Counted from the first letter of the stretch, positions 43,314 to 53,055 are shown. The stretch: 64,000 bases of DNA from Microbacterium testaceum (GCF_029761935.1 NZ_CP121699.1:1364001-1428000), one strand, 5' to 3'. The notes: a model not told the origin generated them from the sequence alone. Numbers and translations: made by a program.

Positions 43314-44578
43314 GCCTGTCCACCATCCCCGAGGCCCTGGAAGCCCTGCGTCAGGGGCGGCCGATCCTGGTCGCCGACGACGAGAACCGCGAGAACGAGG
43401 GCGACGTCATCATCTCGGCGCAGCTCGCGACCCCCGAGTGGCTCGCCTGGACCGTCCGCTGGTCCAGCGGTTACGTCTGCGCCCCCATGCCCGCCGAGTG
43501 GGCCGACCGTCTCGACCTGCCGCCCATGGTCGAGGTCAACCAGGACGCCCGCGGCACCGCGTACACGGTCAGCGTCGACGCGGCATCCGGAGTCACCACC
43601 GGGATCAGCGCCGCCGACCGCGCGCGCACCCTCAACGTGCTGTCCGACCCCGCGTCGGTTCCGACCAGCCTCATCCGTCCCGGACACGTGCTGCCGCTGC
43701 GCGCCGTCGATGGCGGCGTGCGCGAGCGCGCGGGCCACACCGAGGCCGCGGTCGACCTGATGCGCCTCGCGGGTCTCGAGCCGGTCGGTGCGATCGCCGA
43801 GGTCGTCGCCGAGGACGGCAGCATGATGCGCCTGCCCGGACTCTTCGAGCTGGGCGAGCGTGACGGCATCCCGGTCATCACGATCGAACAGCTGATCGCT
43901 CACCTCAACGAGACCGACCCACTGCCCGCCACCGCGCCCGCCCGCCGCCGCGTGAGCCTGCGCGCCGAGTCGAACGTGCCCACCTCGCACGGCACCTTCC
44001 GCTTCCTCGCCTACAAGGACCGCATCACCGGCACCGACCACCTCGCGGTGGTCTCGGGCGACCTCACCGAGAAGGCGCCCCTCGTGCGCGTGCACTCGGA
44101 GTGCCTGACGGGCGAGGCGTTCGGTTCGCTGAAGTGCGAGTGCGGCCCGCAGCTCGAGGCGGCTCTCGACACGATCGACCGCGACGGCGGCATCGTGATC
44201 TACATGCGCGGCCACGAGGGACGCGGCATCGGCCTCATCAACAAGCTGCGGGCCTACAACCTGCAGGAGCGCGGACTCGACACCGTGGATGCCAACCTCG
44301 CCCTGGGTCTTCCCGCCGACGCGCGCGACTACGCCGCCGCGGCCGGCATCCTCGCCGACCTCGGCGTCGAGCAGGTGCGCCTGCTGACCAACAACACCGA
44401 CAAGGTGAAGCAGCTGCGCGGCTTCGGCCTCGACGTCGTCGAGCAGGTGCCCCTCCTTGTGGGCGTCGGCCCGAACAACCACCAGTACCTCGAGACGAAG
44501 CGCGACCGGATGGGTCACATCATCGCCGAGGACGACCTGCGCGACGCGCTCGCGCACATGAAGGAAGAGAGCGCCTGA
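43310..44578 (+). CDS. ribBA: Bifunctional DHBP synthase / GTP cyclohydrolase II
   Basis: The N-terminal domain makes dihydroxybutanone phosphate from ribulose-5-phosphate (ADDENRENEGDVI, then RPGHVLPLRA and RAGHTEAAVDL). The C-terminal domain is GTP cyclohydrolase II with zinc cysteines in HSECLTGEAFGSLKCECG and GHEGRGIGLINK. The 422-residue fusion is usual in actinobacteria. Coupled starts on both sides show a tight operon. Confidence 0.95.
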   Translation: MSLSTIPEALEALRQGRPILVADDENRENEGDVIISAQLATPEWLAWTVRWSSGYVCAPMPAEWADRLDLPPMVEVNQDARGTAYTVSVDAASGVTTGISAADRARTLNVLSDPASVPTSLIRPGHVLPLRAVDGGVRERAGHTEAAVDLMRLAGLEPVGAIAEVVAEDGSMMRLPGLFELGERDGIPVITIEQLIAHLNETDPLPATAPARRRVSLRAESNVPTSHGTFRFLAYKDRITGTDHLAVVSGDLTEKAPLVRVHSECLTGEAFGSLKCECGPQLEAALDTIDRDGGIVIYMRGHEGRGIGLINKLRAYNLQERGLDTVDANLALGLPADARDYAAAAGILADLGVEQVRLLTNNTDKVKQLRGFGLDVVEQVPLLVGVGPNNHQYLETKRDRMGHIIAEDDLRDALAHMKEESA

Positions 44579-45051
44579 TGGCCGGTAGTGGAGCACCCGA
44601 GACCGGCGGCGTCGACGCGTCGGGCCTGAACGTCGTCGTGGTCGCGGGAACGTGGCACGAGGTCATCACGAACGGTCTGATCGCGGGCGCGAAGCGCGTG
44701 CTCGACGCGACCGGCGCGACCTACCGCGTCGTGCGCGTTCCCGGCTCGTTCGAGCTCCCCGTCGCCGCCAGTGCGGCATTCGAGGGCGGAGCGGATGCCG
44801 TGGTGGCCCTGGGCGTGATCATCCGGGGAGGCACGCCGCACTTCGAGTTCGTCTCGTCGGCGGCCACCGACGGTCTGACCCGCGTGGCCCTCGACGCCGG
44901 CAAGCCGGTCGGCTTCGGCGTGCTGACGCTGGACGACGAGCAGCAGGGCCTCGACCGTGCGGGGCTCGAAGGCTCCAAGGAGGACAAGGGCGAAGAGGCC
45001 GCGGATGCCGCGATCCGCACCGCCCTCGTTCTGCGGGAGCTGCGCGGCTGA
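44578..45051 (+). CDS. ribH: 6,7-dimethyl-8-ribityllumazine synthase
   Basis: RibH condenses the RibD and RibB products. The 157 residues contain VVRVPGSFELPVAA, ALGVIIRGGTPHFE and VLTLDDEQQGLDRA. Usually the second motif is GxVIRGxTxHF and the third is LTTxxxEQA; the match is good. It has a one-base overlap with ribBA. A hairpin terminator follows. Confidence 0.95.
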   Translation: MAGSGAPETGGVDASGLNVVVVAGTWHEVITNGLIAGAKRVLDATGATYRVVRVPGSFELPVAASAAFEGGADAVVALGVIIRGGTPHFEFVSSAATDGLTRVALDAGKPVGFGVLTLDDEQQGLDRAGLEGSKEDKGEEAADAAIRTALVLRELRG

Positions 45052-45064
45052 CGCGTCCTTCCTG

Positions 45065-45099
45065 ACGGGCCCGGTGACCTCTGCGGTCGCCGGGCCCGT
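45065..45099 (+). terminator. rib operon terminator
   Basis: ACGGGCCCGG-T-GACC pairs with GGTC-G-CCGGGCCCGT, then TCTCGTCC, starting 14 bases after the ribH stop. Confidence 0.8.
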
Positions 45100-45119
45100 T
45101 CTCGTCCGAGGGTGCGGGT

Positions 45120-45181
45120 GGCTGAGCCCGTCGACGCCACCGAGGTCGGCGCGTCGGGGCGCGCCCTTCGACAGCCTCAGG
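45120..45181. repeat. Inverted CCCTGAGC-type repeat
   Basis: GGCTGAGCCCGTCGAC at 45120 and the inverse CTTCGACAGCCTCAG at 45167 form a facing pair of a short repeat also present near 1891 and 34431. Confidence 0.5.
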
Positions 45182-45282
45182 GGCGGCTCGCGGGTCCGGG
45201 GCCGTGCGCGCGGGCCAGGAAGCGCGCGCGGTGAGGCCCCCCTTCCTGGCGGGTGACGCACCGCGTCCCTACCCTGTCGGGT

Positions 45283-45636
45283 ATGGAGATCCTGCGCAGC
45301 GTCGTCGTCCTCGTCCACCTCGTCGGCTTCGCCATCCTCTTCGGCGCGTGGGTCGTCGAGGCGGTCAGCCGCCGGGCGCGCGTCACCTCGTTGATGAACT
45401 ACGCCCTCCTCATCTCCCTGGTCACAGGCCTGGCGCTCTCGGCGCCGTGGGGCCTCGATCACGAGCTCAACTACGCCAAGATCGGCATCAAGCTCGTCGT
45501 CCTGCTCGTCATCGGCGCACTGCTGGGCATCGGTTCGGCCCGACAGAAGCGCAACGGGTCGCTGTCGCCGGCGATCTTCTGGCCGATCGGCATCCTGGCT
45601 CTGCTCAACGCCGGTCTCGCGGTGATCTGGCACTGA
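45283..45636 (+). CDS. Small four-span membrane protein of unknown function
   Basis: The 117-residue protein is almost wholly hydrophobic, with about four predicted spans (HLVGFAILFGAWVVEAV, NYALLISLVTGLALS, KLVVLLVIGALLGIG, FWPIGILALLNAGLAVIW). It is recognisable as a conserved actinobacterial hypothetical protein. ATG 45283 follows TACCCT by seven bases. It lies between the rib operon and a transporter with no clear functional tie. Confidence 0.8.
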   Translation: MEILRSVVVLVHLVGFAILFGAWVVEAVSRRARVTSLMNYALLISLVTGLALSAPWGLDHELNYAKIGIKLVVLLVIGALLGIGSARQKRNGSLSPAIFWPIGILALLNAGLAVIWH

Positions 45637-45815
45637 CGACGCCGCTCGTCGGCGTCCACTCAGCACGCGCATAGACTGGAGGGTCTAACGCCCCCCACTC
45701 GGAGACGTTTCCGGTGCTCCCTCGCGCACCCGCTCACACACACCCCCGTGATCGCGGCGCGCCACCGCTGCGCCCCACCCCGGACGCGATTGATCGACCT
45801 TCTCGTCAGGCAGTC

Positions 45816-47267
45816 ATGACCACCTCCTCCCCCTCCACCCGATCCGCTGCGGCCCCCGCGAACCCCCGTTCCCGCGTCATCACCGCGAGCCTGATCGGCA
45901 CCACGATCGAGTTCTACGACTTCTACGCGTACGCCACGGCTGCGGTCCTCGTCTTCCCGATCCTCTTCTTCCCGACCGGCAACGAGACCACCTCGCTGCT
46001 GCTGTCGTTCAGCGTCTTCGGCGCCGCGATGATCGCGCGCCCGCTGGGCGCCATCGTCTTCGGCCACTTCGGCGACCGCTTCGGCCGCAAGGCCACCCTC
46101 GTGGCATCCCTTCTCACCATGGGTGTGGCGACCTTCCTCATCGGCTGCCTGCCCACCTTCAACGAGATCGGTGTGTGGGCCGCGGTCCTGCTGCTGGTCA
46201 TGCGTCTCGCGCAGGGCTTCGCACTGGGCGGCGAGTGGTCGGGCGCGGCGCTCGTCGCCACCGAGAACGCCCCGAAGGGCAAGCGCGCCCTGTTCGGCAC
46301 CTTCCCGCAGCTGGGTGCCCCGATCGGCTTCATCATCGCCAACGGCGTCTTCCTGTTCATCAACTTCGCCCTCCCCCACCCCGACGGCACCGCGCAGCGC
46401 TCGGCCGAGTTCCTCGCGTGGGGCTGGCGCGTGCCGTTCCTGTTCTCGGCGGTCATGGTGATCGTCGGACTCTGGGTGCGCCTGCGACTGGTCGAGAGCG
46501 AATCGTTCGCGAAGGCCGAGAAGACCGGCGCCATCAAGAAGTTCCCGCTCGGCGAGGCCGTGCGTCGCAACTGGAAGCAGCTCATCCTCGGCACGTTCAT
46601 CATGCTGGCGACGTACGTGCTCTTCTACCTCATGACGAGCTTCACGCTCTCGTACGGCATCAAGCCCACCCTCGAGGGGGCCCAGGCCGCCGCCGAGAAG
46701 GCGGGGACGGCGTTCAACGCGGCCGAGTTCGTGCCGGGCCTGGGCTACGGCTACACCGACTTCGTGATCATGCAGATCATCGGCGTGGTGTTCTTCGGCG
46801 TCTTCACGATGCTGTCGGGCCCGATCGCCGACCGGATCGGCCGTAAGCGCCTGCTCATCGGCGTCACGGCCGCGATCATCGTGTTCGGTCTGACGTTCTC
46901 GTTCTTCCTGGTGCCGCACGCCGACCCGGCGTTCACGCGCGTCCTGGTGCAGTCGTTCCTGATCCTCGGCTTCATGCTCATGGGGGCGACCTTCGGGCCG
47001 ATGGGCGCGGTGCTGCCGGAGCTCTTCCCGACCAACGTGCGCTACACGGGGTCGGCGATCTCGTACAACGTGTCGTCGATCCTCGGCGCGGCCCTCGCCC
47101 CGATCGTCGCTGTCGCGCTGTGGGCGGCCGGTGGCGGCAACCCGTGGCTCGTGGGCGTGTACCTCTCGGCGATGGGCGTGCTGACCCTCGTCGCACTCGT
47201 GCTCTCGCCCGAGACGAAGGACGTCGACTACGACGACAACCTCGCCGCGGGAGCGACCGCGCCGTAA
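45816..47267 (+). CDS. MHS-family major facilitator transporter
   Basis: The 483 residues form a 12-span metabolite:H+ symporter of the MHS group (proline/betaine, alpha-ketoglutarate, shikimate carriers). It begins with TASLIGTTIEFYDFYAYATAA and has the loop-2/3 motif FGHFGDRFGRKATL and MRLAQGFALGGEWSGAALV. A hydrophilic insert with GAQAAAEKAG-like text lies in an outer loop near residue 290. The substrate is not predictable. A GGATGCC-type terminator follows. Confidence 0.9.
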   Translation: MTTSSPSTRSAAAPANPRSRVITASLIGTTIEFYDFYAYATAAVLVFPILFFPTGNETTSLLLSFSVFGAAMIARPLGAIVFGHFGDRFGRKATLVASLLTMGVATFLIGCLPTFNEIGVWAAVLLLVMRLAQGFALGGEWSGAALVATENAPKGKRALFGTFPQLGAPIGFIIANGVFLFINFALPHPDGTAQRSAEFLAWGWRVPFLFSAVMVIVGLWVRLRLVESESFAKAEKTGAIKKFPLGEAVRRNWKQLILGTFIMLATYVLFYLMTSFTLSYGIKPTLEGAQAAAEKAGTAFNAAEFVPGLGYGYTDFVIMQIIGVVFFGVFTMLSGPIADRIGRKRLLIGVTAAIIVFGLTFSFFLVPHADPAFTRVLVQSFLILGFMLMGATFGPMGAVLPELFPTNVRYTGSAISYNVSSILGAALAPIVAVALWAAGGGNPWLVGVYLSAMGVLTLVALVLSPETKDVDYDDNLAAGATAP

Positions 47268-47285
47268 CGGGTTCGTTCTCGACAC

Positions 47286-47319
47286 CGGATGCCACGGGGC
47301 CCAGGCCTCGTGGCATCCG
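47286..47319 (+). terminator. Terminator of the MHS transporter gene, GGATGCC type
   Basis: CGGATGCCACG pairs with CGTGGCATCCG 18 bases beyond the stop. Confidence 0.7.
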
Positions 47320-47350
47320 TCGTTGCGATCGGGCTTCGTCGGCGGGCGGG

Positions 47351-47437
47351 CCGAACTCCTGAAGATCGGTGCGCCCCGGGGGTCTTCACCCGGGAACGAC
47401 GGCGCTTCGCGGGATTTCTCCGGAGTTTCGCACGCCA
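47351..47437 (+). repeat. Palindromic element family B, copy 4 (distant)
   Basis: Left arm CCGAACTCCTGA and right arm CCGGAGTTTCGCACGCC; interior text GATCGGTGCG also matches copy 3. It lies about 27 kb from the gene with the other B copies, so the family also occurs away from the nuclease-like gene. Confidence 0.72.
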
Positions 47438-47510
47438 TCGAGGGGACCGACCGGCGGTGTCGGTGGGGCGGGGTACGGTCGAAGCACCCCATTCCTTTCC
47501 CGAGGTGAGC

Positions 47511-49388
47511 ATGTCGTTTCCCGCTCCCGCGCGTGGTCGGCGCGGCCGCCGCGCGCCCGAAGGCCCGCGCGCGTCGTTCCGTCAGCTGGTCCCCTTCCTG
47601 CTCGAGCACAAGAGAACGCTCGTCGTCGTCGCCGTGCTCAGCGTGCTCGGCGCCGCCGCCACGCTCGCGCAGCCGCTGCTCGTCGGCGAGGTCATCTCGC
47701 GCGTGCAGAGCAGCGTTCCCCTCGGCGCCCTGGTGTGGCTGCTGGTGGCTTTCGTCGTGCTGTCGTCGGTCATCTCGGGCTTCCAGCACTACCTGCTGCA
47801 GCGCACCGGCACCGCCGTGGTCTTCTCGAGCCGGCGGCGACTCATCTCGCGCATCCTGCGCCTCCCGATCAGCGAGTTCGACGCGCGTCGCACCGGCGAT
47901 CTCGTCTCGCGCGTGGGAACCGACACGACCCTGCTGTACGCGGTGCTCACCCAGGGCTTCGCGGATGCCGTGGGCAACGCCCTCATCCTCGTCGGCGCGG
48001 TCATCGCGATGGCCGTCATCGATCCGCTGCTGCTCGGGCTCATCATCGTGGTCGTCGGCGCCTCGCTCGCGGTGGTCGTGCTGCTGAGCACGCGGATCCG
48101 CTCGGCATCCGCCGATCAGCAGGCCAAGGTCGGCGAGCTGTCGTCGGGCGTCGAGCGCGCGGTCGGCTCCATCCGCACGATCCGCGCGTCGGGGGCGACC
48201 GAGCGCGAGATCGCGGCGGTGACCGAGAACGCCACGGCCGCGTACGCCGCGGGCGTGCGCATCGCGCGGGTGTCGGCGCTCATCGTGCCGATCGCCTTCG
48301 TCGCCCTGCAGGTGTCGCTGCTCGTCGTTCTCGGCGTCGGCGGCTACCGCGTGGCATCCGGCGCCATCGACGTCGCCGCGCTCGTCACGTTCGTGATCTT
48401 CCTCTTCCTGCTCGTGCAGCCTCTGGCCTCGGCCATCGGCGCGATCACCTCGGTCAACCAGGCGCTGGGCGCGCTGGGGCGCATTCAAGAGGTGCTCGAC
48501 CTCCCCCTCGAAGACGACGCCGACCGTCCGTCGTCGCCTGCGGCGGTTCCGGATGCCGTGGCCCTCGCGTTCCGCGACGTGCACTTCCGCTACCCCGACG
48601 ACGTCGTGAAGGCGCGCGAGGCCGCCGCCGCGGAAGCCCGATCGGTGCTCGAGCAGGCGCACCTCGAGCGGGCGGCCGACGAGACCGCCGCCGAGGTCGA
48701 CGACGACCGCGACGTGCTGCGCGGGGTGTCGTTCGAGGTGCCGCACGGATCGCGCGTCGCGCTCGTCGGGCCCTCGGGTGCGGGCAAGAGCACGATCCTC
48801 GCGCTCATCGAGCGGTTCTACGATCCGACGGAGGGGGCGATCCTCATCGACGGCGTCGACGCGCGCGACCTCGCCCGCGACGACCTGCGCGCGCGCTTCG
48901 GCTACGTCGAGCAGGACGCGCCGACCCTGGCCGGCACGATCGCCGACAACCTGCGACTCGCCTCGCCCGCGGCATCCGACGCCGACTGCGAGCGGGTGCT
49001 GCGCGCGGTCAACCTCGGCGACGTGCTGGAGCGCAGTCCGCTCGGCGTCGACGCCCCCGTGGGTGAGGACGGCGTGATGCTGTCGGGCGGAGAACGCCAG
49101 CGCCTCGCGATCGCCCGCGCGCTGCTGGCCGCTCCCCCGGTGCTGCTGCTCGACGAGTCGACCTCGTCGCTGGATGGCGTCAACGAGCAGCGCATGCGCG
49201 AGGCGATCGACGCCGTCGCCGCCGACCGCACCCTGCTCGTCATCGCGCACCGCCTCTCGACGGTCGTCGACAGCGACCTCATCGTGGTGCTCGACAAGGG
49301 CCGGGTGGTCGGTCGGGGCACGCACAGCGAGCTCGTGGCATCCACCCCGCTCTATCGCGACCTCGCGAAGCACCAGCTGCTGGTCTGA
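47511..49388 (+). CDS. ABC exporter, fused membrane and ATPase domains
   Basis: The 625-residue half-transporter has six spans in about residues 28-310 and an ATPase domain with Walker A VGPSGAGKSTILAL, signature MLSGGERQRLAIARALL and Walker B VLLLDESTSSLDG. The type is multidrug/lipid exporter; the substrate is unknown. An unusual charged helix-like insert of about 36 residues (365-400, rich in A, E, R, D) sits between the A-loop tyrosine region FRYPDD and the core ATPase strand. ATG 47511 follows CGAGGTGAGC. Confidence 0.9.
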   Translation: MSFPAPARGRRGRRAPEGPRASFRQLVPFLLEHKRTLVVVAVLSVLGAAATLAQPLLVGEVISRVQSSVPLGALVWLLVAFVVLSSVISGFQHYLLQRTGTAVVFSSRRRLISRILRLPISEFDARRTGDLVSRVGTDTTLLYAVLTQGFADAVGNALILVGAVIAMAVIDPLLLGLIIVVVGASLAVVVLLSTRIRSASADQQAKVGELSSGVERAVGSIRTIRASGATEREIAAVTENATAAYAAGVRIARVSALIVPIAFVALQVSLLVVLGVGGYRVASGAIDVAALVTFVIFLFLLVQPLASAIGAITSVNQALGALGRIQEVLDLPLEDDADRPSSPAAVPDAVALAFRDVHFRYPDDVVKAREAAAAEARSVLEQAHLERAADETAAEVDDDRDVLRGVSFEVPHGSRVALVGPSGAGKSTILALIERFYDPTEGAILIDGVDARDLARDDLRARFGYVEQDAPTLAGTIADNLRLASPAASDADCERVLRAVNLGDVLERSPLGVDAPVGEDGVMLSGGERQRLAIARALLAAPPVLLLDESTSSLDGVNEQRMREAIDAVAADRTLLVIAHRLSTVVDSDLIVVLDKGRVVGRGTHSELVASTPLYRDLAKHQLLV

Positions 49389-49429
49389 GCCGCTGCCGGG
49401 CGCGAGCGAGGAGCGAATCGATATACGCA

Positions 49430-49468
49430 CGACGCCCCTCCCGCGCGCCAAGAACGGGAGGGGCGTCG
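49430..49468 (+). terminator. Terminator of the ABC exporter gene
   Basis: CGACGCCCCTCCCG pairs perfectly with CGGGAGGGGCGTCG, followed by ATTCG. Confidence 0.8.
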
Positions 49469-49475
49469 ATTCGAG

Positions 49476-49515
49476 GGCTCGCCCTGTCCGCACGAAACGG
49501 CGCGGAGGGCGAGCC
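49476..49515 (-). terminator. Terminator of pckG
   Basis: GGCTCGCCCT and AGGGCGAGCC form a perfect 10-bp stem with a 20-base loop, just past the pckG stop on the minus strand. Confidence 0.6.
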
Positions 49516-49519
49516 GGTC

Positions 49520-51403
49520 TCAGGAGCGCTGCAGGCGGTAGCGCAGCGCGGCGAGCTCGGCGCGCAGGGCGGCTGGCAGGTGCGAACCGAAGGTGTCGTA
49601 GAACTCCTCGGTCAGGTCGGCCTCGGCGAGCCACGACGCGCGGTCGATCGAGAACAGCTCCTCGAGGTCGGCGGCGGGCAGGTCGAGACCCGACAGCTCG
49701 AGGTCTTCGACCTTGGGCAGGCGGCCGATCGGGCTGTCCACGGCATCCACCTGTCCGTCGACGCGGCGGATGATCCAGTCGATCACGCGGGCGTTGTCGC
49801 CGAATCCGGGCCAGAGGAAGCGTCCGTCGTCGCCCTTACGGAACCAGTTGACCTGGAAGATGCGCGGAGCGCGGTCGAAGCGGAGCTTCTGGCCGACCTT
49901 CAGCCAGTGGCCGAAGTAGTCGCCCATGTTGTAGCCGCAGAAGGGCAGCATCGCGAACGGGTCGCGGCGCAGTTCGCCGACGGTGCCCTCCTGGGCGGCG
50001 GTCTTCTCGCTCGAGACCGTCGAGCCGATGAACACACCGTGCGACCAGTCGGTCGCCTCGACGACCAGCGGCACGTTGGTGGCGCGACGACCGCCGAACA
50101 GGATGACGTCGAGGGGGACGCCCTCGGGGGCCTCCCAGTCCTCGGCGATCTGCGGGCACTGGGCGGCGCCGACCGTGAAGCGCGAGTTGGGGTGCGCGGC
50201 GGGGCGGCCCGACGCGGGCGTCCAGGCGTTGCCCTCCCAGTCGGTGAGATGCGGGGGCGCCTCGTCGGTCAGGCCCTCCCACCACACGTCGCCGTCGGGG
50301 CGGAGCGCGACGTTGGTGAAGATCGTGTTGCCCCAGAGCGTCTCGATCGCGGTGACGTTGGTCGACTCGCCGGTGCCGGGGGCGACGCCGAAGAAGCCGG
50401 CCTCGGGGTTGATCGCCCAGAGGCGTCCGTCTTCACCCGGTCGGATCCACGTGATGTCGTCCCCGAGCGTCTCGACGCGCCAGCCGGGGATCGTCGGGCG
50501 GAGCATCGCGAGGTTCGTCTTGCCGCAGGCCGAGGGGAAGGCGGCGGCGACGTGGTACGCCTTGCCCTTCGGGTCGATGACGCGGATGAGCAGCATGTGC
50601 TCGGCGAGCCAGCCCTCGTCACGGCCGATGACCGAGGCGATGCGCAGGGCGAAGCACTTCTTCGCGAGGATCGCGTTGCCGCCGTAGCCCGAGCCGAACG
50701 ACCAGACTTCGAGGGTGTCGGGGAAGTGCACGATGTACTTCTCGTCGTTGCAGGGCCACGCGACATCCTGCTCGCCCGGGGCGAGGGGCGCACCGACCGA
50801 GTGGACCGTCTTGACCCACGGCGCTCCGCCTGCGATCTGCTGCGTGACCGAGGTGCCCACGCGGGTCATCACGCCGATGGATGCCACGGCGTAGGCGCTG
50901 TCGGTGATCTGCACGCCGATGTGGCTCAGGGGCCCGCCGACCGCACCCATCGAGAACGGCACGACGTACATGGTGCGACCGCGCATCGAGCCCTCGAAGA
51001 CGCCGTTCAGCGTCTCGCGGATCTCGGCGGGGGCGATCCAGTTGTTCGTGGGACCAGCGTCTTCTTCGCGGTTCGAGGCGATGTACGTGCGCGACTCGAG
51101 GCGCGCGACGTCGCCGGGGTGCGAGCGGGCGAGGTACGAACCGGGACGCCACTCGGGGTTGAGCTTGATGAGCTTGCCCTCGTCGACCATCTCGCGCAGC
51201 AGGGCGTCGTTCTCGGCGGCCGAGCCGTCGACCCAGTGGATGCGGTCGGGCTGGGTGAGAGCGGCCACCTGGTCGACCCACGCGGTGAGGGCGGCGAGGC
51301 CGGGGCCTTCGACGGCGGGCTTCACGCCGTATCCGGGGCGGGCGGCGGGGGCCGCGGCGGTGCGGCCGGTGGAGCGGAGGGTGAAGATGTCGGCGAGTGC
51401 CAT
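49520..51403 (-). CDS. pckG: Phosphoenolpyruvate carboxykinase (GTP)
   Basis: PckG interconverts oxaloacetate plus GTP and PEP plus CO2, controlling gluconeogenesis. The 627 residues have the GTP-class P-loop with reactive cysteine [14 protein letters not shown], and the motifs [16 protein letters not shown] and [20 protein letters not shown]. The ATG at 51403 has GAGGAGAACGAC upstream. It is divergent from a RamB/ScfR-type regulator, a sensible partner since that family controls acetate and PEP-node genes. Confidence 0.96.
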   Translation of the reverse strand: MALADIFTLRSTGRTAAAPAARPGYGVKPAVEGPGLAALTAWVDQVAALTQPDRIHWVDGSAAENDALLREMVDEGKLIKLNPEWRPGSYLARSHPGDVARLESRTYIASNREEDAGPTNNWIAPAEIRETLNGVFEGSMRGRTMYVVPFSMGAVGGPLSHIGVQITDSAYAVASIGVMTRVGTSVTQQIAGGAPWVKTVHSVGAPLAPGEQDVAWPCNDEKYIVHFPDTLEVWSFGSGYGGNAILAKKCFALRIASVIGRDEGWLAEHMLLIRVIDPKGKAYHVAAAFPSACGKTNLAMLRPTIPGWRVETLGDDITWIRPGEDGRLWAINPEAGFFGVAPGTGESTNVTAIETLWGNTIFTNVALRPDGDVWWEGLTDEAPPHLTDWEGNAWTPASGRPAAHPNSRFTVGAAQCPQIAEDWEAPEGVPLDVILFGGRRATNVPLVVEATDWSHGVFIGSTVSSEKTAAQEGTVGELRRDPFAMLPFCGYNMGDYFGHWLKVGQKLRFDRAPRIFQVNWFRKGDDGRFLWPGFGDNARVIDWIIRRVDGQVDAVDSPIGRLPKVEDLELSGLDLPAADLEELFSIDRASWLAEADLTEEFYDTFGSHLPAALRAELAALRYRLQRS

Positions 51404-51448
51404 GTCGTTCTCCTCGGTTGAGAGCGAAATCGGTGGTCTTCCCCTATC

Positions 51449-51461
51449 TTGAGGGCCTCAA
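51449..51461. promoter_or_regulatory. Palindrome in the pckG/regulator divergent region
   Basis: TTGAGGGCCTCAA is a perfect palindrome with a single central base. Nearby TTTTGATGTAAAA (51481-51493) is a second symmetric AT-rich site. Either could bind the divergent regulator. Confidence 0.4.
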
Positions 51462-51521
51462 ACGAGGATTTTCCCGCGTCTTTTGATGTAAAAAACCCGA
51501 TTCTTTCGATATGGTCAAGGA

Positions 51522-52961
51522 ATGGCTTCGTCGTTCGAACTGACCACGCTCGGTCATCGCATCCGGCATCACCGCCTCGCGCGGGGGTACACCCTCGACG
51601 AGCTGGGCGCGCTGGTCGGCGTGGCGGGCAGTCAGCTCAGCCTCATCGAGAACGGCAAACGCGAGCCCAAGCTCTCGCTGCTGCAGGAGATCGCGCGCGC
51701 GACCGAGACCGAGGTCACCGAGCTGCTCTCGCGCGACCCCCCGAACCGGCGGGCCGCGCTCGAGATCGAGCTCGAGAAGGCTCAGACGTCCCCGTTCTTC
51801 CGCCAGCTCGGCATCCCGCCGGTCAAGGTCACCAAGGGCACGAGCGACGAGACGATCGAAGCCGTGCTGGGGCTGCACCGCGAACTGCAGCGCCGCGAGC
51901 GCGCGACGATCGCGAGCCCCGAGGAGGCACGCCGCGCCAACACCGAACTGCGCTTGCGCATGCGCGAGATCGACAACCACCTGCCCGACATCGAGCGACT
52001 GGCCGAGAAGCAGCTGAAGGCCGCGGGGCACTCCACCGGGGCGCTCACCCACCGCACGGTGAGCATCATGGCCGAGCAGCTCGGGTTCGAGCTCATCTAC
52101 GTAAGCGATCTCCCCCACTCGGCGCGCTCGGTCACCGACCTCGAGAACGGGCGCATCTACCTCCCCCCGGCATCCATCCCGGGAGGCCACGGGCTGCGGT
52201 CGATGGCCCTGCAGGCCATGGCGCACCGCCTGCTCGGCCACCGCCCGCCCACCGACTACGCCGACTTCCTGCAGCAGCGTCTCGAGATCAACTATTACGC
52301 GGCGTGCTGCCTCATGCCCGAGACGAGCGCGATGTCGTTCCTCGCCCAGGCGAAGAAGGACAAGAACCTCGCCGTCGAGGACTTCCGCGACGCGTTCGGC
52401 GTCACGCACGAAGCCGCCGCGATGCGCATGACCAACCTTATGACGACGCATCTCGGCATCCGTCTGCATTTCCTGCGCGTCGACGGCGATGGAGCGATCT
52501 CGCGCGTCTACGAGAACGACGGACTCCCCCTGCCCACCGACGTCACCGGCAGCGTCGAGGGCCAGGTCGTGTGCAAGAAGTTCTCGGCGCGCTCCGCTTT
52601 CGCCGAGCACAACCGCACCACCGAGCACTACCAGTACACCGACACCCCCGCCGGAACCTTCTGGTGCTCCACCCAGACCGGGACGACGAGCGACGGCGAC
52701 TTCTCGATCACGGTGGGCGTGCCCTTCGACGACGCGCGATGGTTCCGCGGGCGCGAGACCCCCAAGCGCGGCGTCTCGCACTGCCCCGACGAGTCCTGCT
52801 GCCGCCGCCCCGACACCGAGGCCGCCGAACGCTGGCAGGGCAAGGCCTGGCCGAGCGCGCGCGTGCACCGGCACATGTTCTCTCCGCTCCCCCGCGGGAT
52901 GTTCCCGGGCGTCGACGACGCGGAGGTCTTCTCGTTCCTCGATCGCCACGCGGACGGCTGA
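51522..52961 (+). CDS. XRE-type regulator with ImmA/IrrE-like domain, RamB/ScfR family
   Basis: The 479 residues have an N-terminal helix-turn-helix (about 9-63, IRHHRLARGYTLDELGALVG), a central ImmA/IrrE-like domain and a C-terminal DUF2083-like domain rich in Cys/His (SHCPDESCCRRP). The HExxH protease motif is replaced by QAMAHRLLGH, so peptidase activity is unlikely. Family members such as RamB and ScfR regulate short-chain fatty acid, glyoxylate and PEP-node genes. Divergent placement with pckG suggests it regulates pckG and itself. Confidence 0.88.
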   Translation: MASSFELTTLGHRIRHHRLARGYTLDELGALVGVAGSQLSLIENGKREPKLSLLQEIARATETEVTELLSRDPPNRRAALEIELEKAQTSPFFRQLGIPPVKVTKGTSDETIEAVLGLHRELQRRERATIASPEEARRANTELRLRMREIDNHLPDIERLAEKQLKAAGHSTGALTHRTVSIMAEQLGFELIYVSDLPHSARSVTDLENGRIYLPPASIPGGHGLRSMALQAMAHRLLGHRPPTDYADFLQQRLEINYYAACCLMPETSAMSFLAQAKKDKNLAVEDFRDAFGVTHEAAAMRMTNLMTTHLGIRLHFLRVDGDGAISRVYENDGLPLPTDVTGSVEGQVVCKKFSARSAFAEHNRTTEHYQYTDTPAGTFWCSTQTGTTSDGDFSITVGVPFDDARWFRGRETPKRGVSHCPDESCCRRPDTEAAERWQGKAWPSARVHRHMFSPLPRGMFPGVDDAEVFSFLDRHADG

Positions 52962-52976
52962 CCGGGGGCATCACAC

Positions 52977-53040
52977 GCGTGAGGCGCCAAGATGGGTCGC
53001 CTCGGGAGGCTCGCAAGCGACAAAACGTGGCGACTCGCGC
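52977..53040 (+). repeat. Palindromic element family E, copy 2
   Basis: This 64-bp element has ends GCGTGAGGCGCC and GGCGACTCGCGC with inner GTCGC...GCGAC, matching the reverse complement of 34491-34554 over its full length. Confidence 0.78.
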
Positions 53041-53055
53041 AGGAGGACGGACGCA

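Noticed and set aside
45660..49634. Very long open frame on the minus strand (over 1,300 codons) opposite the transporter and ABC genes; similar long antisense frames opposite accA3 and mtlA.
   Set aside because: They are frames kept open by high GC, have no domain text or ribosome site, and lie opposite clearly functional genes.
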